Source: Yersinia canariae
GTDB taxonomy: Bacteria; Pseudomonadota; Gammaproteobacteria; Enterobacterales; Enterobacteriaceae
Assembly: GCF_009831415.1 (NCBI RefSeq)
Contig: NZ_CP043727.1
Coordinates: 2,852,001 to 2,916,000 of the forward strand
Length of the DNA stretch: 64,000 nt
Reading direction: 5' to 3'
A model generated the notes under the pieces. That model did not search any database, was not told where the DNA came from, and saw nothing but the letters and a program-made list of their open reading frames with translations. The number at the start of each line of letters is the position of its first letter. The stretch's first letter is position 1. The position numbers and the translations under genes are program-made. Below are positions 8,468 through 17,231 of the stretch, piece after piece.

Positions 8468-9523
8468 TCATCTCATGCATTGATAATCAATATAACCTTC
8501 AGACCCGAATGTCATAAAGGTTTCGGGCATCGGGATATTCAAAGGATGATTAGACCTGAAACGTGCAACAAGATCGGGATTAGCGATCATTAATTTACCG
8601 AAGGCAACGGCATCAGATTGCTCGGCCGCAACAGCCGAAGAGGCAGAATCAAAATCGAAGCGTTCATTAGAGATAAAAAAGCCATGGTAGTACCGGCGGA
8701 TAAGGCTTCCCATGTTTTTTTCCCCAAGAGAATTACGTGTAACGATAAATGCCACTCTCCGTTTGTCTAACTCTTGTGCAACGTAAGTAAAAATTGTCTC
8801 CTGATCTTCATCCGGAACAATATAATCTTCACCATTTGGCGATAAGTGGACGCCAACACGTCTTTCCCCCCATACGCTAATCACTGCATCCACTACGTTT
8901 AGTAATAACCGTGCTCTATTCTCTAAACTCCCACCATATTGGTCTGTTCTTTCATTCGCACTCAATTGCAAGAACTGGTCTAACAGATAACCATTGGCTG
9001 CATGAATCTCCACACCATCAAACCCGGCGAGTTTCGCGTTCTTGGCGGCATTGACATAATCATCAACAATGCCTGGAATTTCAGCGGTTTCCAGTGCCCG
9101 CGGTGCAATATATTCTCTCATTGGGCGAACGAGGCTCACATGCCCTTTCGCAGGTAACGCGCTTGGCCCTACAGGTAAATCCCCCTTCAGATAGATAGGA
9201 TCGGAAACCCGCCCTACGTGCCATAACTGCAATACAATACGCCCACCCGCCTGATGTACCTTTTCAGTAATGTATTGCCATCCGATGACTTGCTCTTCAG
9301 ACCATATCCCTGGTGTATTTGGATATCCGACCCCTTGGGGTGATATTGACGTTGCCTCAGAAATAATAAGGCCAGCAGATGCTCGTTGCACATAATACTC
9401 GGCCATCATTTTATTCGGCACTCTTCCTTCACCCACCGCCCTGCAACGCGTGAGTGGTGCCATAATAATACGATTGGGCAAGTCAATATCCCCGATACTG
9501 ACAGAATCGAATAACGATTTCAT
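8468..9523 (-). CDS. Old Yellow Enzyme family NAD(P)H:flavin oxidoreductase (NemA-like)
   Basis: A 351-residue FMN-dependent TIM-barrel ene-reductase that reduces activated alkenes, nitro compounds and electrophiles such as N-ethylmaleimide. Family marks are visible: PNRIIMAPLTRCRA at the N-terminus, LQLWHVGRV, the substrate-binding pair in VEIHAANGYLLDQFLQ, GGSLENRARL, and the FMN phosphate region AVAFGKLMIANPDL. Full length. AGAAGG precedes the ATG at a good distance. It is last of a three-gene minus-strand group (DsbA-like, hydrolase, OYE) and is followed by lpxC. The LysR gene at 11658, divergent from the group, is its likely regulator. Confidence 0.9.
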   Translation of the reverse strand: MKSLFDSVSIGDIDLPNRIIMAPLTRCRAVGEGRVPNKMMAEYYVQRASAGLIISEATSISPQGVGYPNTPGIWSEEQVIGWQYITEKVHQAGGRIVLQLWHVGRVSDPIYLKGDLPVGPSALPAKGHVSLVRPMREYIAPRALETAEIPGIVDDYVNAAKNAKLAGFDGVEIHAANGYLLDQFLQLSANERTDQYGGSLENRARLLLNVVDAVISVWGERRVGVHLSPNGEDYIVPDEDQETIFTYVAQELDKRRVAFIVTRNSLGEKNMGSLIRRYYHGFFISNERFDFDSASSAVAAEQSDAVAFGKLMIANPDLVARFRSNHPLNIPMPETFMTFGSEGYIDYQCMR

Positions 9524-9618
9524 ATAATAGCCTTCTTAATAGTCAATAGGATTAAAATTCGCACCACTTCGCGGCATTATTGATGGGTAGCCAACAGTTC
9601 AAAATATACGGATGGGGC

Positions 9619-10827
9619 TCACTGGCGGGAATGCGCCAGTGACTCATCGAGCCAGTCAAAAATAACCTGATGAACACGATACATCGCCCCCATATGGCAA
9701 TGCTCACCCGCACCTTCAGCCGAGGTTAACGTCACCAGCTGTTTCGGCGAGGTCAGTACAGCATGCACGGCTTTAGGTTGTCCTTTAAGGAATTGATCAT
9801 TTTCAGCGTCAAGAACAAGTGTCGCCGCGTTAATCCGCTCAACAATTCCTTCCAGGGTGTATTGCCGGGTCATACGAACAAACTCGGCTGGGGTACTGGC
9901 ACCAAAGGTCCATAAACCGTTGCGAATTGCCCATCGGGCATCGGTTTTATTATTCATTAGCAGCTGCAACACGGTATTAGCCTGGTCATCCTTCTGCTCA
10001 TGGATCCATGACAGAACAAACGGCGGCAACATCCGTTCGAATGCGGCATGAAAATCAAGGATGCCATCGTTGAGAATGATGGCAGCAGGACGATGATCGA
10101 ACGCAGCAGCACGCGCGACAAGATAACCGCCAAGACTATAGCCAAACAGGGAAATCTTATCCGGCGCGACCTCTTTTCGCGTCAGTGCAAAGTCAATCAC
10201 AGGACTGATCACATTCTCCCAGTCATGGCGAAAAACAAGGTTATTGTTCCGCAATGCAGCCCCCTGTCCAGGGCCGTCAAACGCCAGTACGTTATAACCG
10301 CGGCGTACCGCGGCCGCACCAATCGCGAACCAGGACTCTTCCTGGGTTGAATCGAATCCGTTGTTATAAATAATTGTGGGTCTGGATCCACCCGAGGCAT
10401 CGGCAAGAAACAGATATCCCTCAAGGATTGTCCCTTCATAAGGAATTTCCACCCTTTCAAACGGCGTCTCAAGCAACTGCGCAGCCTGAATAAAAGTCTG
10501 CGTCGAACGTTGGGACAATCTGGCGACATTACTGTCTCTCTGCGGAAACTCACGCCGGAAAAACTCCGCCGTTCTGTAGTAATTGGATGCCCGGAAAAAG
10601 GCTTCACGTGCGCTGACACGATGCCCGGCAGCAAGTGATGTCTCTCCTATTCTGGCAACGCGTTCGGCAGTGGCTTCCCACTGGGTAAGCCAGGCGTCCT
10701 CATCACCTTCGGGAATAGCCTGTGCGGTAACAATCACCTCACCAAGTTCAGCGCCACCATAATTAGCAAAACCAGCAGTGCGCAAGGTTTCAAAAGAAAA
10801 TGATTCATCCTCAAATAAAAATTTCAT
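9619..10827 (-). CDS. Alpha/beta hydrolase with N-terminal cap (FrsA/DhpH-like)
   Basis: A 402-residue protein with a helical N-terminal cap (about residues 1-120) and an alpha/beta hydrolase core. The nucleophile is S231 in FGYSLGGY, the acid is probably the aspartate in LVLDAENDQF (about 346), and the base the histidine in GEHCHMGAM (about 376). NNGFDSTQEES supplies the oxyanion region. Related enzymes cleave C-C or acyl bonds in small aromatic or heterocyclic substrates, and others are acyl-peptidase like; the substrate here cannot be read. TAAGGAA precedes the ATG. It lies between the DsbA-like gene (49 bp upstream) and the OYE gene (95 bp downstream), so a shared catabolic or detoxifying operon is likely. 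Confidence 0.82.
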   Translation of the reverse strand: MKFLFEDESFSFETLRTAGFANYGGAELGEVIVTAQAIPEGDEDAWLTQWEATAERVARIGETSLAAGHRVSAREAFFRASNYYRTAEFFRREFPQRDSNVARLSQRSTQTFIQAAQLLETPFERVEIPYEGTILEGYLFLADASGGSRPTIIYNNGFDSTQEESWFAIGAAAVRRGYNVLAFDGPGQGAALRNNNLVFRHDWENVISPVIDFALTRKEVAPDKISLFGYSLGGYLVARAAAFDHRPAAIILNDGILDFHAAFERMLPPFVLSWIHEQKDDQANTVLQLLMNNKTDARWAIRNGLWTFGASTPAEFVRMTRQYTLEGIVERINAATLVLDAENDQFLKGQPKAVHAVLTSPKQLVTLTSAEGAGEHCHMGAMYRVHQVIFDWLDESLAHSRQ

Positions 10828-10876
10828 ATTTTTTCCTTAAGTAAACTGGCCTAAATACATGATGATTAATTCATGT

Positions 10877-11554
10877 TTACACTATATAGCCACCCGATTT
10901 ACCGGGTGTTAAATAAATACCCGACATATCGTTAGCAGTAATAACAGCATGACGCAGCGTCTCCAGCGACTGAGCCCCTGAAAAGGTTACCCCTGAAATA
11001 TCAAAATAAGGAATACCGCGAATACCTTGTACACCGCTATCCTGCTCCTCTCGCCTGACGTCATTACTTCCGACATCACTGGCTAAAAAATCCAGTGCTC
11101 TCTTTCTGCCAATGCCCGCACTCTCTGCAATAGTTGCCAGAACGGATGACTGACCAATATCCTCACCACCGACAAAATACAGACGAAAAAGCGAGCTTAC
11201 GATCTCGCGCTGACGTCCTTCTTTACACGCCAGCCAGGAAAGTCGGTGAGCTGAAAAAGTATTCGGAATACGAAGAATTTTTTCATAATTAAATACCACG
11301 CCATCGGGTAAACCTGCGGCAAGTGAACTGGCATCAAGTTCCTGTGCGCGTCGCCAGCTACCAAAAATAAGCGAGCGCCGAATTTTACGATCTTCACCTG
11401 CCAAGGTAATTGCAGGATTCATTTCATAAGGCGACCAGCGAAGGGTGATATTGCATGTGGTCGATAAGCTGTCAATTACCCGCAATAATCGCATCGTACC
11501 GATATAGCACCACGGACAAGTGAAATCTGACGTGATATTGATTAAGACAGACAT
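10877..11554 (-). CDS. DsbA-family oxidoreductase, FrnE/HCCA-isomerase type
   Basis: A 225-residue thioredoxin-fold protein of the FrnE (2-hydroxychromene-2-carboxylate isomerase-like) branch. The redox motif CPWC is at residues 14-17 in ITSDFTCPWCYIG; there is no signal peptide, so it should act in the cytoplasm. The helical insert (about 55-150) and the cis-proline region GIRGIPYFDISG near the C-terminus are both present. FrnE-like proteins are found in polyketide and aromatic degradation clusters and in oxidative-stress responses. It is the first gene of the minus-strand group, directly facing the LysR gene at 11658 across 103 bp. Confidence 0.85.
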   Translation of the reverse strand: MSVLINITSDFTCPWCYIGTMRLLRVIDSLSTTCNITLRWSPYEMNPAITLAGEDRKIRRSLIFGSWRRAQELDASSLAAGLPDGVVFNYEKILRIPNTFSAHRLSWLACKEGRQREIVSSLFRLYFVGGEDIGQSSVLATIAESAGIGRKRALDFLASDVGSNDVRREEQDSGVQGIRGIPYFDISGVTFSGAQSLETLRHAVITANDMSGIYLTPGKSGGYIV

Positions 11555-11657
11555 AACTGACCCTCACATTAACTTGGGTGAATTGTAGTCCTCCATGCGC
11601 TATGTGATAATCGGATAAAACTCGGGAGGAGCGTTGCATAAAACGCAAAAATACTTC

Positions 11658-12572
11658 ATGGATACGTTTGCTGCGTTAAAAGCGTTTGTTATGGTCGTGG
11701 AGTCTGGGGGATTCTCATCTGCCAGCCGCAGAATGGGAGTCGCAGCATCGTCGATTACCCGGCAGGTCGACGCGCTGGAAAATAGCCTCGGAACACTGCT
11801 GCTAAATCGCTCTACTCGTAATGTGACCCTGACCCATTCCGGGGAAAGCTACTTTGAACATGCCACACGGATCCTTGCCGATCTGGAAAATGCCAATATC
11901 GATGTAAGCGAAATATCTGGACCACCGCGTGGCCTGCTGCGGATTAGCCTGCCCGTTGCCTTCGCGAGACTGCATATAGCTCCCATTTTACCCGCCTTCT
12001 CGCGACGCTATCCCGATATCCAGCTCGATCTCACGATGACAGACAGTATTGTTGATCTGGTTGAACAGCGTCTGGATATGACGATCCGTCTTGGCGTTGT
12101 TGAATCTCCCGGGGTGATAGCCCGTAAACTCGCACCGCATAAGCGACTGATCTGTGCCGCCCCAGATTACCTTGGCGAGCATGGCGTCCCCCAATCCCCG
12201 GCAGAATTGGCCTCTCACAACTGCCTGACATTTGCCTATGGATCGGGCATCAATCGCTGGTCTTTTGCTGGCCCGTCAACAGAAACAATATGCGTTAGCG
12301 GCAACCTGCGTGCGAATAACTCAGAAGTTATTCGTGAAGCGGCTATCGGTGGTATGGGACTGGCATTGATGCCAAGCTGGCTGGTCGGTTCAGATATTGA
12401 GTCCGGCCGTCTTCGCGTGCTGTTACCGGAGTGGGAAGCCAATCCGGGCGGAGCCGATGGGGCAATTTCGGCGGTCTTTCTTCCTAATCGCCGGACATCA
12501 AAAAAAGTCCGCGCTTTCGTGGATTTTCTCAGTGAACGATTTGGTTCCCCCCCCCTATTGGGACCGCACTGA
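11658..12572 (+). CDS. LysR-type transcriptional regulator, first of three
   Basis: A LysR regulator with the winged HTH at the N-terminus (ASRRMGVAASSITRQVDALE, about residues 21-40) and an effector-binding domain (about 90-300) of the AaeR/CrgA-like group that often sits beside SDR and OYE genes. I give the ATG at 11658 (MDTFAALKAF), which aligns with family N-termini. A TTG at 11634 has GGGAGGA directly upstream and could add eight residues, so the true start is uncertain. It is divergent from the DsbA-hydrolase-OYE group and is expected to control that group and itself. Confidence 0.9.
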   Translation: MDTFAALKAFVMVVESGGFSSASRRMGVAASSITRQVDALENSLGTLLLNRSTRNVTLTHSGESYFEHATRILADLENANIDVSEISGPPRGLLRISLPVAFARLHIAPILPAFSRRYPDIQLDLTMTDSIVDLVEQRLDMTIRLGVVESPGVIARKLAPHKRLICAAPDYLGEHGVPQSPAELASHNCLTFAYGSGINRWSFAGPSTETICVSGNLRANNSEVIREAAIGGMGLALMPSWLVGSDIESGRLRVLLPEWEANPGGADGAISAVFLPNRRTSKKVRAFVDFLSERFGSPPLLGPH

Positions 12573-12632
12573 CAACCCGTAATTTTTATCTTTTTCGTGA
12601 GAACATCAATCAGTACCCGGGATTTTACATTC

Positions 12633-13544
12633 TTATGGGTTCTCTTCAGGAAAATGCCCTTTATAAAGGGAAATCAACCAGTCGACAAACACCCGGACAC
12701 GAGGTGATAACTGCCGGTGTTGCGGATAGAGAGCCGAAAGTGACATTGCCGGGCTTTGCCAGCCACTCAGCACTGCTACCAGACGCCCCTCTTCCAGCGC
12801 ATTCGCAACGTGATAGCGAGGCAGTTGTACCAACCCTCCGCCGCGAAGCGCACAAATGACATAGTTTTCCGAATCATTCACCGTCACCCACCCTTTGGGT
12901 TGATAACTCTGCTTTTTGCCATTAACAATGAGTTCAATCGGATAATTTGTCCCCCTGCTGGAAGAGAAAAAATTCACACACTGATGCGACATCAGATCGT
13001 CTGGTGAAAGCGGACTGCCGTGTCGCTGCAGATACTCCGGACTGGCACAGATGACTTGTGGCATGGAGGCTAAATGGCGTGCGACCAGTGATGAATCATG
13101 CAGTTTGCCAGCGCGAACGGCACAATCAACGCCTTCACGAACCAGGTCTACCAGTCGATCTCCACTACTGATAACCAGTTCAATATCCGGGTAGTGGTGA
13201 TGGAACTCATCAATTCTCGGCAATACAATTCGCGTCGCGTGGGCACCCTGCAGTTCAACACGCAAAATACCCCGCGGCCGTACTAATGTATGACGAAGAG
13301 AAGACTCGGCATCGTCCAGTTCTGAGAGGATATGCACGCAGCGCTCATAAAACGCTTTTCCGTCCAGAGACGTTCTGACATGGCGGGTGGTTCGTTCCAG
13401 TAACCGGCACTCCAGGCTTTTTTCCAGCGCTTTTATCGCATTGCTCGCTGTCGCTCTGGGTACCCCCAACTGATCCGCCGCGAGGCTAAAGCTTTCCAGT
13501 TCCACGATACGAGTGAAGAGCAGCAACGTGTCAAATTTATCCAT
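12633..13544 (-). CDS. LysR-type transcriptional regulator, second of three
   Basis: The ATG at 13544 (MDKFDTLLLF) is preferred to a GTG two codons upstream, since AAAGGTG fits it better. The HTH is at about residues 16-40 (FSLAADQLGVPRATASNAIK) followed by a linker helix and a type 2 periplasmic-binding-protein-like effector domain. About 303 residues, normal for the family. It is divergent from the SDR pair starting at 13682; the 137-bp gap holds a perfect palindrome (13574-13592) that could be its operator. Its gene converges with the first LysR gene. Confidence 0.9.
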   Translation of the reverse strand: MDKFDTLLLFTRIVELESFSLAADQLGVPRATASNAIKALEKSLECRLLERTTRHVRTSLDGKAFYERCVHILSELDDAESSLRHTLVRPRGILRVELQGAHATRIVLPRIDEFHHHYPDIELVISSGDRLVDLVREGVDCAVRAGKLHDSSLVARHLASMPQVICASPEYLQRHGSPLSPDDLMSHQCVNFFSSSRGTNYPIELIVNGKKQSYQPKGWVTVNDSENYVICALRGGGLVQLPRYHVANALEEGRLVAVLSGWQSPAMSLSALYPQHRQLSPRVRVFVDWLISLYKGHFPEENP

Positions 13545-13573
13545 TTGCACACCTTTTGTTCAATCAATTATTA

Positions 13574-13592
13574 ATGATAATGGAATTATCAT
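13574..13592. promoter_or_regulatory. Palindromic operator candidate between LysR and SDR genes
   Basis: ATGATAATGGAATTATCAT: arms ATGATAAT and ATTATCAT separated by GGA. It lies 30 bp from the LysR start and 90 bp from the SDR start. The size and place suit a LysR recognition site, though it lacks a neat T-N11-A form. Confidence 0.45.
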
Positions 13593-13681
13593 ATCAAAAT
13601 ACCCCCCTTTATCTCTCTCCAGAAAATATTAATATTTACCACACCCCGTGCTTACACGGATAAATCCCCTCGGAGACGACA

Positions 13682-14419
13682 ATGAACAAAATAAACAAAA
13701 CAGCCCTGGTTACCGGCGCATCCCGTGGTATCGGCCGCGCCATTGCTGAACGTCTGGCTCAGGATGGTTTCACCGTCATCATTAACTATGCAGGTAACGC
13801 CAGTGCCGCACAGCAGGCCGTGCAGGATATCGCGTCAAAAGGCGGTAATGCCGTTGCCATACAGGCTGATGTCGCCAGCGAAGCCGATGTCAGTCGTTTG
13901 TTCAACGAAGCCAAAGCAGTCACTGGTCGCCTGGATGTGGTGGTACACAGTGCCGGGATTATGCCGATGACCAAAATCACCCCGGCCGGGATCGCCGACT
14001 TCGACCGCGTTATCCACACCAATCTGCGCGGTGCCTTCCTGGTACTGGCTCACGCGGCGGAAACTGTCGACGAAGGCGGACGTATTGTCGCCCTGTCCAC
14101 CAGCGTGATTGCAAAATCCTTCCCGGCTTACGGCCCCTATATTGCGTCCAAGGCGGGTGTCGAAGGGCTGGTACCGGTGCTGGCGAACGAACTGCGCGGC
14201 CGCAATATCACCGTCAATGCTGTCGCCCCGGGACCTACCGGTACCGAGCTGTTTTTCAGTGGCAAGAGCGAAGAGCAAATCAGCGCCATCGCAAAACTGG
14301 CACCGCTGGAACGCATCGGCACCCCAGAAGAGATTGCCAGTGCAGTTGCCTCTCTGGTCGGGCCGGATGGTCGCTGGATCAACGCTCAGGTCATTCGGGT
14401 TAACGGCGGCTTCGCGTAA
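13682..14419 (+). CDS. Short-chain dehydrogenase/reductase (FabG-like)
   Basis: A 245-residue classical SDR. The Rossmann motif TGASRGIGRA is at about residues 11-20, NADP preference is suggested by the lack of an acidic residue after the second strand, the active-site tyrosine and lysine are in YIASKAGVEG (about 153-162), and the SDR C-terminus WINAQVIRVNGGFA is intact. AGACGAC... a CGGAGA motif precedes the ATG. It forms a two-gene unit with the next SDR (49-bp gap) and is divergent from a LysR gene. The substrate is unknown; with OYE and nitroreductase nearby a carbonyl-detoxifying role is plausible. Confidence 0.9.
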   Translation: MNKINKTALVTGASRGIGRAIAERLAQDGFTVIINYAGNASAAQQAVQDIASKGGNAVAIQADVASEADVSRLFNEAKAVTGRLDVVVHSAGIMPMTKITPAGIADFDRVIHTNLRGAFLVLAHAAETVDEGGRIVALSTSVIAKSFPAYGPYIASKAGVEGLVPVLANELRGRNITVNAVAPGPTGTELFFSGKSEEQISAIAKLAPLERIGTPEEIASAVASLVGPDGRWINAQVIRVNGGFA

Positions 14420-14468
14420 TTCAACATATGTGCGGATAGCCTCACAGTCCGCCATTCAGGAGTACATC

Positions 14469-15371
14469 ATGCAACACGTCATTCTGATCACTGGCGCCTC
14501 CAGCGGTTTCGGCGCGCTGACCGCCCGTGCCCTTGCGCATGCGGGCCACATTGTCTATGCCAGTATGCGCGATATTACGGGCCGAAATGCACCGCAGGTA
14601 CAGAGCGCGCAGGAGTACGCCACACGGCATAATGTCGATTTGCGTACCGTCGAACTGGATGTCCAGTCCCAGGATTCTGCCGATTCGGCTGTCACACACA
14701 TTATCGATCAGGAAGGTCGCCTGGATGTCGTCGTCCATAATGCAGGGCATATGGTATACGGGCCAACAGAAGCCTTCCTTCCCGAACAGTTCGCTCAGCT
14801 TTATGACATCAACGTACTGGGCACACAGCGGGTGAACCGCGCCGCGCTGCCGCAACTGCGTAAACAAGGCAAAGGACTATTACTGTGGGTGGGCAGCAGT
14901 AGCACACGCGGTGGCACTCCGCCGTATCTGGCCCCCTACTTCGCAGCAAAGGCGGCGATGGATGCCGTGGCGGTCAGTTATGCGGCAGAACTGGCGCGTT
15001 GGGGGATCGAAACCTCTATTATCGTGCCAGGCGCGTTCACCAAAGGCACCAATCACTTCCTGCATTCCGGCAAACCCGCTGATACGGAACGCGAAAACGA
15101 ATATACCGCAACCGGACCAACCGAAGGTCTTGGCGAAGCTGCATTGCGGGGTCTGGCTGCGTGCGAACCAGAGGATGCGGATGTTGCTGACGTTGCGGCA
15201 GCCATGGTTGATATCGTCAACGCACCTTATGGAAAACGCCCGTTCAGATTACATGTTGACCCATCGGATGATGGTGCCGTCGTCGTCAGCGCGGTGGCCG
15301 ATCGCATCCGAAAAGAGTTTTTACAGCGTATCGGATTAGGCGATTTATTAACTCCCCGTAGATATCCATAA
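14469..15371 (+). CDS. Short-chain dehydrogenase/reductase, second in the pair
   Basis: The start at 14469 (MQHVILITGASSGFG) has CAGGAG seven bases upstream; the same frame is open much further upstream but that part overlaps the previous SDR gene and has no homology to the family. The protein has 300 residues, with the cofactor motif TGASSGFGA (about 8-16), the catalytic YFAAKAAMD (about 158) and an extended C-terminal region that resembles the oxidoreductase group of YbbO and related ketoreductases. It is the second gene of the LysR-controlled unit. Confidence 0.9.
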   Translation: MQHVILITGASSGFGALTARALAHAGHIVYASMRDITGRNAPQVQSAQEYATRHNVDLRTVELDVQSQDSADSAVTHIIDQEGRLDVVVHNAGHMVYGPTEAFLPEQFAQLYDINVLGTQRVNRAALPQLRKQGKGLLLWVGSSSTRGGTPPYLAPYFAAKAAMDAVAVSYAAELARWGIETSIIVPGAFTKGTNHFLHSGKPADTERENEYTATGPTEGLGEAALRGLAACEPEDADVADVAAAMVDIVNAPYGKRPFRLHVDPSDDGAVVVSAVADRIRKEFLQRIGLGDLLTPRRYP

Positions 15372-15414
15372 CCTGGCGAGTTGGCCGGAAACTCCGGTCA
15401 ATTACCCTTCTGCA

Positions 15415-15690
15415 ATGGAAATACTGACTATGCGTACCTTGCAATTCCTGGTCGTCGGTTTTGTGCTGGCAGGTCTATGCCGTTTACTGGTTCGATTGTT
15501 TATACCGGTTTATCCCCCTGCCTCCAGCACATTTTCTCTCCTGTTTTTCGCGCTGTGGTTCGGCCTGACATCAGCCAATATGGTCTTTGGCATCACCAGG
15601 GCTGGCTATAGTTTCACGGAAGAACTGCCGATTTTTCTACTGATATTGTTGCCGCCGGTCATTGTCACATTTTGGCTCGCGGGCAAATAA
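15415..15690 (+). CDS. Small membrane protein, three predicted helices
   Basis: 91 residues (or 86 from the ATG at 15430, MRTLQFLVVG). Three hydrophobic stretches are visible, about residues 8-28, 38-58 and 70-88, with few charges between them. I do not recognise a named family. It lies 44 bp after the SDR stop and 6 bp before the lipoprotein gene, so it is probably part of the same transcript. A small frame overlapping it at 15381 is a shadow. Confidence 0.65.
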   Translation: MEILTMRTLQFLVVGFVLAGLCRLLVRLFIPVYPPASSTFSLLFFALWFGLTSANMVFGITRAGYSFTEELPIFLLILLPPVIVTFWLAGK

Positions 15691-15696
15691 CCCATC

Positions 15697-16161
15697 ATGA
15701 AAGATTACCGCAGAACGAATGAAAATTGCCGTGCTTCCATCAGGTATTCTTTGATACTACTCGCTACCCTGCTGCTCGGTGCCTGTGGGCAGAGTACCAG
15801 GACTCACTTTCCGGATAATAATACGATGAATCTCCCCCTTGCCATCCCTGTGAAAAACTTTATCAACGCAACGAATAGCCATGATACTACAGCCTATCTT
15901 GCTCAGTTTACTCCTGATGCGGATATCACTGACTGGGGGCATTACTATCAGGGAGAGAAAGGCCTGCTGGCATGGAATGCCACTGATAATATTGGGGTAA
16001 ATGCCAGGATGCACATTATCTCGGTCATCGCCGTTGAGCGCGATGGTTTATCTGGACAGGCCGTAATGATGGATGTCAAAAGCGATAAGTTTACGGGTCA
16101 CGGGCTTATTCAGTTCTACACCGAAGGTGACCTGATTCGACGAATTGTTATTGAGCCGTAA
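15697..16161 (+). CDS. Lipoprotein with an NTF2/SnoaL-like domain
   Basis: 154 residues. A hydrophobic leader ends in the lipobox LLGAC (cysteine near residue 30), so the protein should be lipidated and exported. The rest (about 45-150) has the pattern of an NTF2/SnoaL-like cone fold: PVKNFINATNSHDTTAYLAQF, DADITDWG and a C-terminal GLIQFYTEGDLIRRIVIE strand pair. Relatives are either small-molecule isomerases/hydrolases or binding proteins. It follows the membrane-protein gene closely. Exported NTF2-like lipoproteins are unusual in a detoxification operon; the function is unknown. Confidence 0.78.
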   Translation: MKDYRRTNENCRASIRYSLILLATLLLGACGQSTRTHFPDNNTMNLPLAIPVKNFINATNSHDTTAYLAQFTPDADITDWGHYYQGEKGLLAWNATDNIGVNARMHIISVIAVERDGLSGQAVMMDVKSDKFTGHGLIQFYTEGDLIRRIVIEP

Positions 16162-16179
16162 CCCGTTCAGGTAAATTCA

Positions 16180-17121
16180 CTAGTCTGGTCGCTGACGGGA
16201 ATTAATTTTACGGGTATCCCACGGACAATGCTCCCGGAAAGCATCAACCAGGAAAGTGGTCATTACACGCATTTTGGCGGGAAACGCCTGCCGTGTGGAA
16301 TACACCAGATGAATGCCGCCGAGCAAAACCGGTTCCGAGCCTAATTCAACACGTTCCAGTTCCCCCCGAGTCAGGGCATCAGCAACAATAAACTCTGGCT
16401 CATAGATGACACCAAGACCCGCCACTGCCGCCGCCAGCAAGGCATCCCCATTATTGGCTCTTAATGCGCCGCTCACCGCGACCTTATGGTTTAGCTTGCT
16501 GCCAAAGCGCCATTCATCAATACCGGCAATGCTGGAAATCATCGATCCCAGGCAATTATGATGGCACAAATCAGCAGGAACCTGCGGGGTCCCCGCCCGG
16601 TGCCAGTACGACGGTGCCGCACAAATCACCATTCGGCAGTCTGCCAACTGTCGGGATACCAGACGACTATCCGCAAGCGGCCCGGTTCGGATGGTTAAGT
16701 CCCACCCCTCCTCAATCAGATCGACAACGCGATCATTTAGCCCCAATTCCACGATGACATCCGGATGCTGGCGGTGGAATTCGCCTATTAATGGAGCAAT
16801 ATAGCGTGCGCCAAATGAAAGGGGAGCGTTCAGACGCAGTATCCCTGTCGCTTCTACGCGCAGGGAAGCCAGCCTATTTTCCACCTCTTCCAGTTCCGGT
16901 AAGAGGCGGTTAAGCGCTTGTAAGTATTGTTGCCCTGCTTCCGTAAGGCTCAACTTACGCGTGCTACGTTGAAACAATCGTACGCCCAGTTTGGCTTCCA
17001 ACGCATCCAGATGTTTTGTTGCCATTGAGGCCGAGAGATTCAGTGTCCGCGCCGCAGCGGAAATACTCCCCACCCGTGCCGCACGAGTAAACACGTTCAT
17101 ACTGGTGATCCGATCCAACAT
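16180..17121 (-). CDS. LysR-type transcriptional regulator, third of three
   Basis: 313 residues with the HTH at about 16-40 (GSISAAARTLNLSASMATKH) and a complete effector-binding domain. It belongs to the same broad CrgA/AaeR-like group as the two other LysR proteins in this block, but is not a close copy. It is divergent from the exported serine hydrolase gene (110-bp gap), which is its likely target, and converges with the lipoprotein gene. Confidence 0.9.
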   Translation of the reverse strand: MLDRITSMNVFTRAARVGSISAAARTLNLSASMATKHLDALEAKLGVRLFQRSTRKLSLTEAGQQYLQALNRLLPELEEVENRLASLRVEATGILRLNAPLSFGARYIAPLIGEFHRQHPDVIVELGLNDRVVDLIEEGWDLTIRTGPLADSRLVSRQLADCRMVICAAPSYWHRAGTPQVPADLCHHNCLGSMISSIAGIDEWRFGSKLNHKVAVSGALRANNGDALLAAAVAGLGVIYEPEFIVADALTRGELERVELGSEPVLLGGIHLVYSTRQAFPAKMRVMTTFLVDAFREHCPWDTRKINSRQRPD

Positions 17122-17231
17122 TATTTCACACTCTGAGGAATAACTGATTCAAGCAGGTTGTAGATTATCACCTTTAAAGAGGAAGTATATCCTGTGAGCC
17201 ATTGTGATAAACATCAAAACAACGAGGTCGC

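Noticed and set aside
14109..14468. A 420-codon frame starting at 14109
   Set aside because: The first 120 codons overlap the previous SDR gene in another frame and have no SDR character. The true start is 14469, with CAGGAG upstream.
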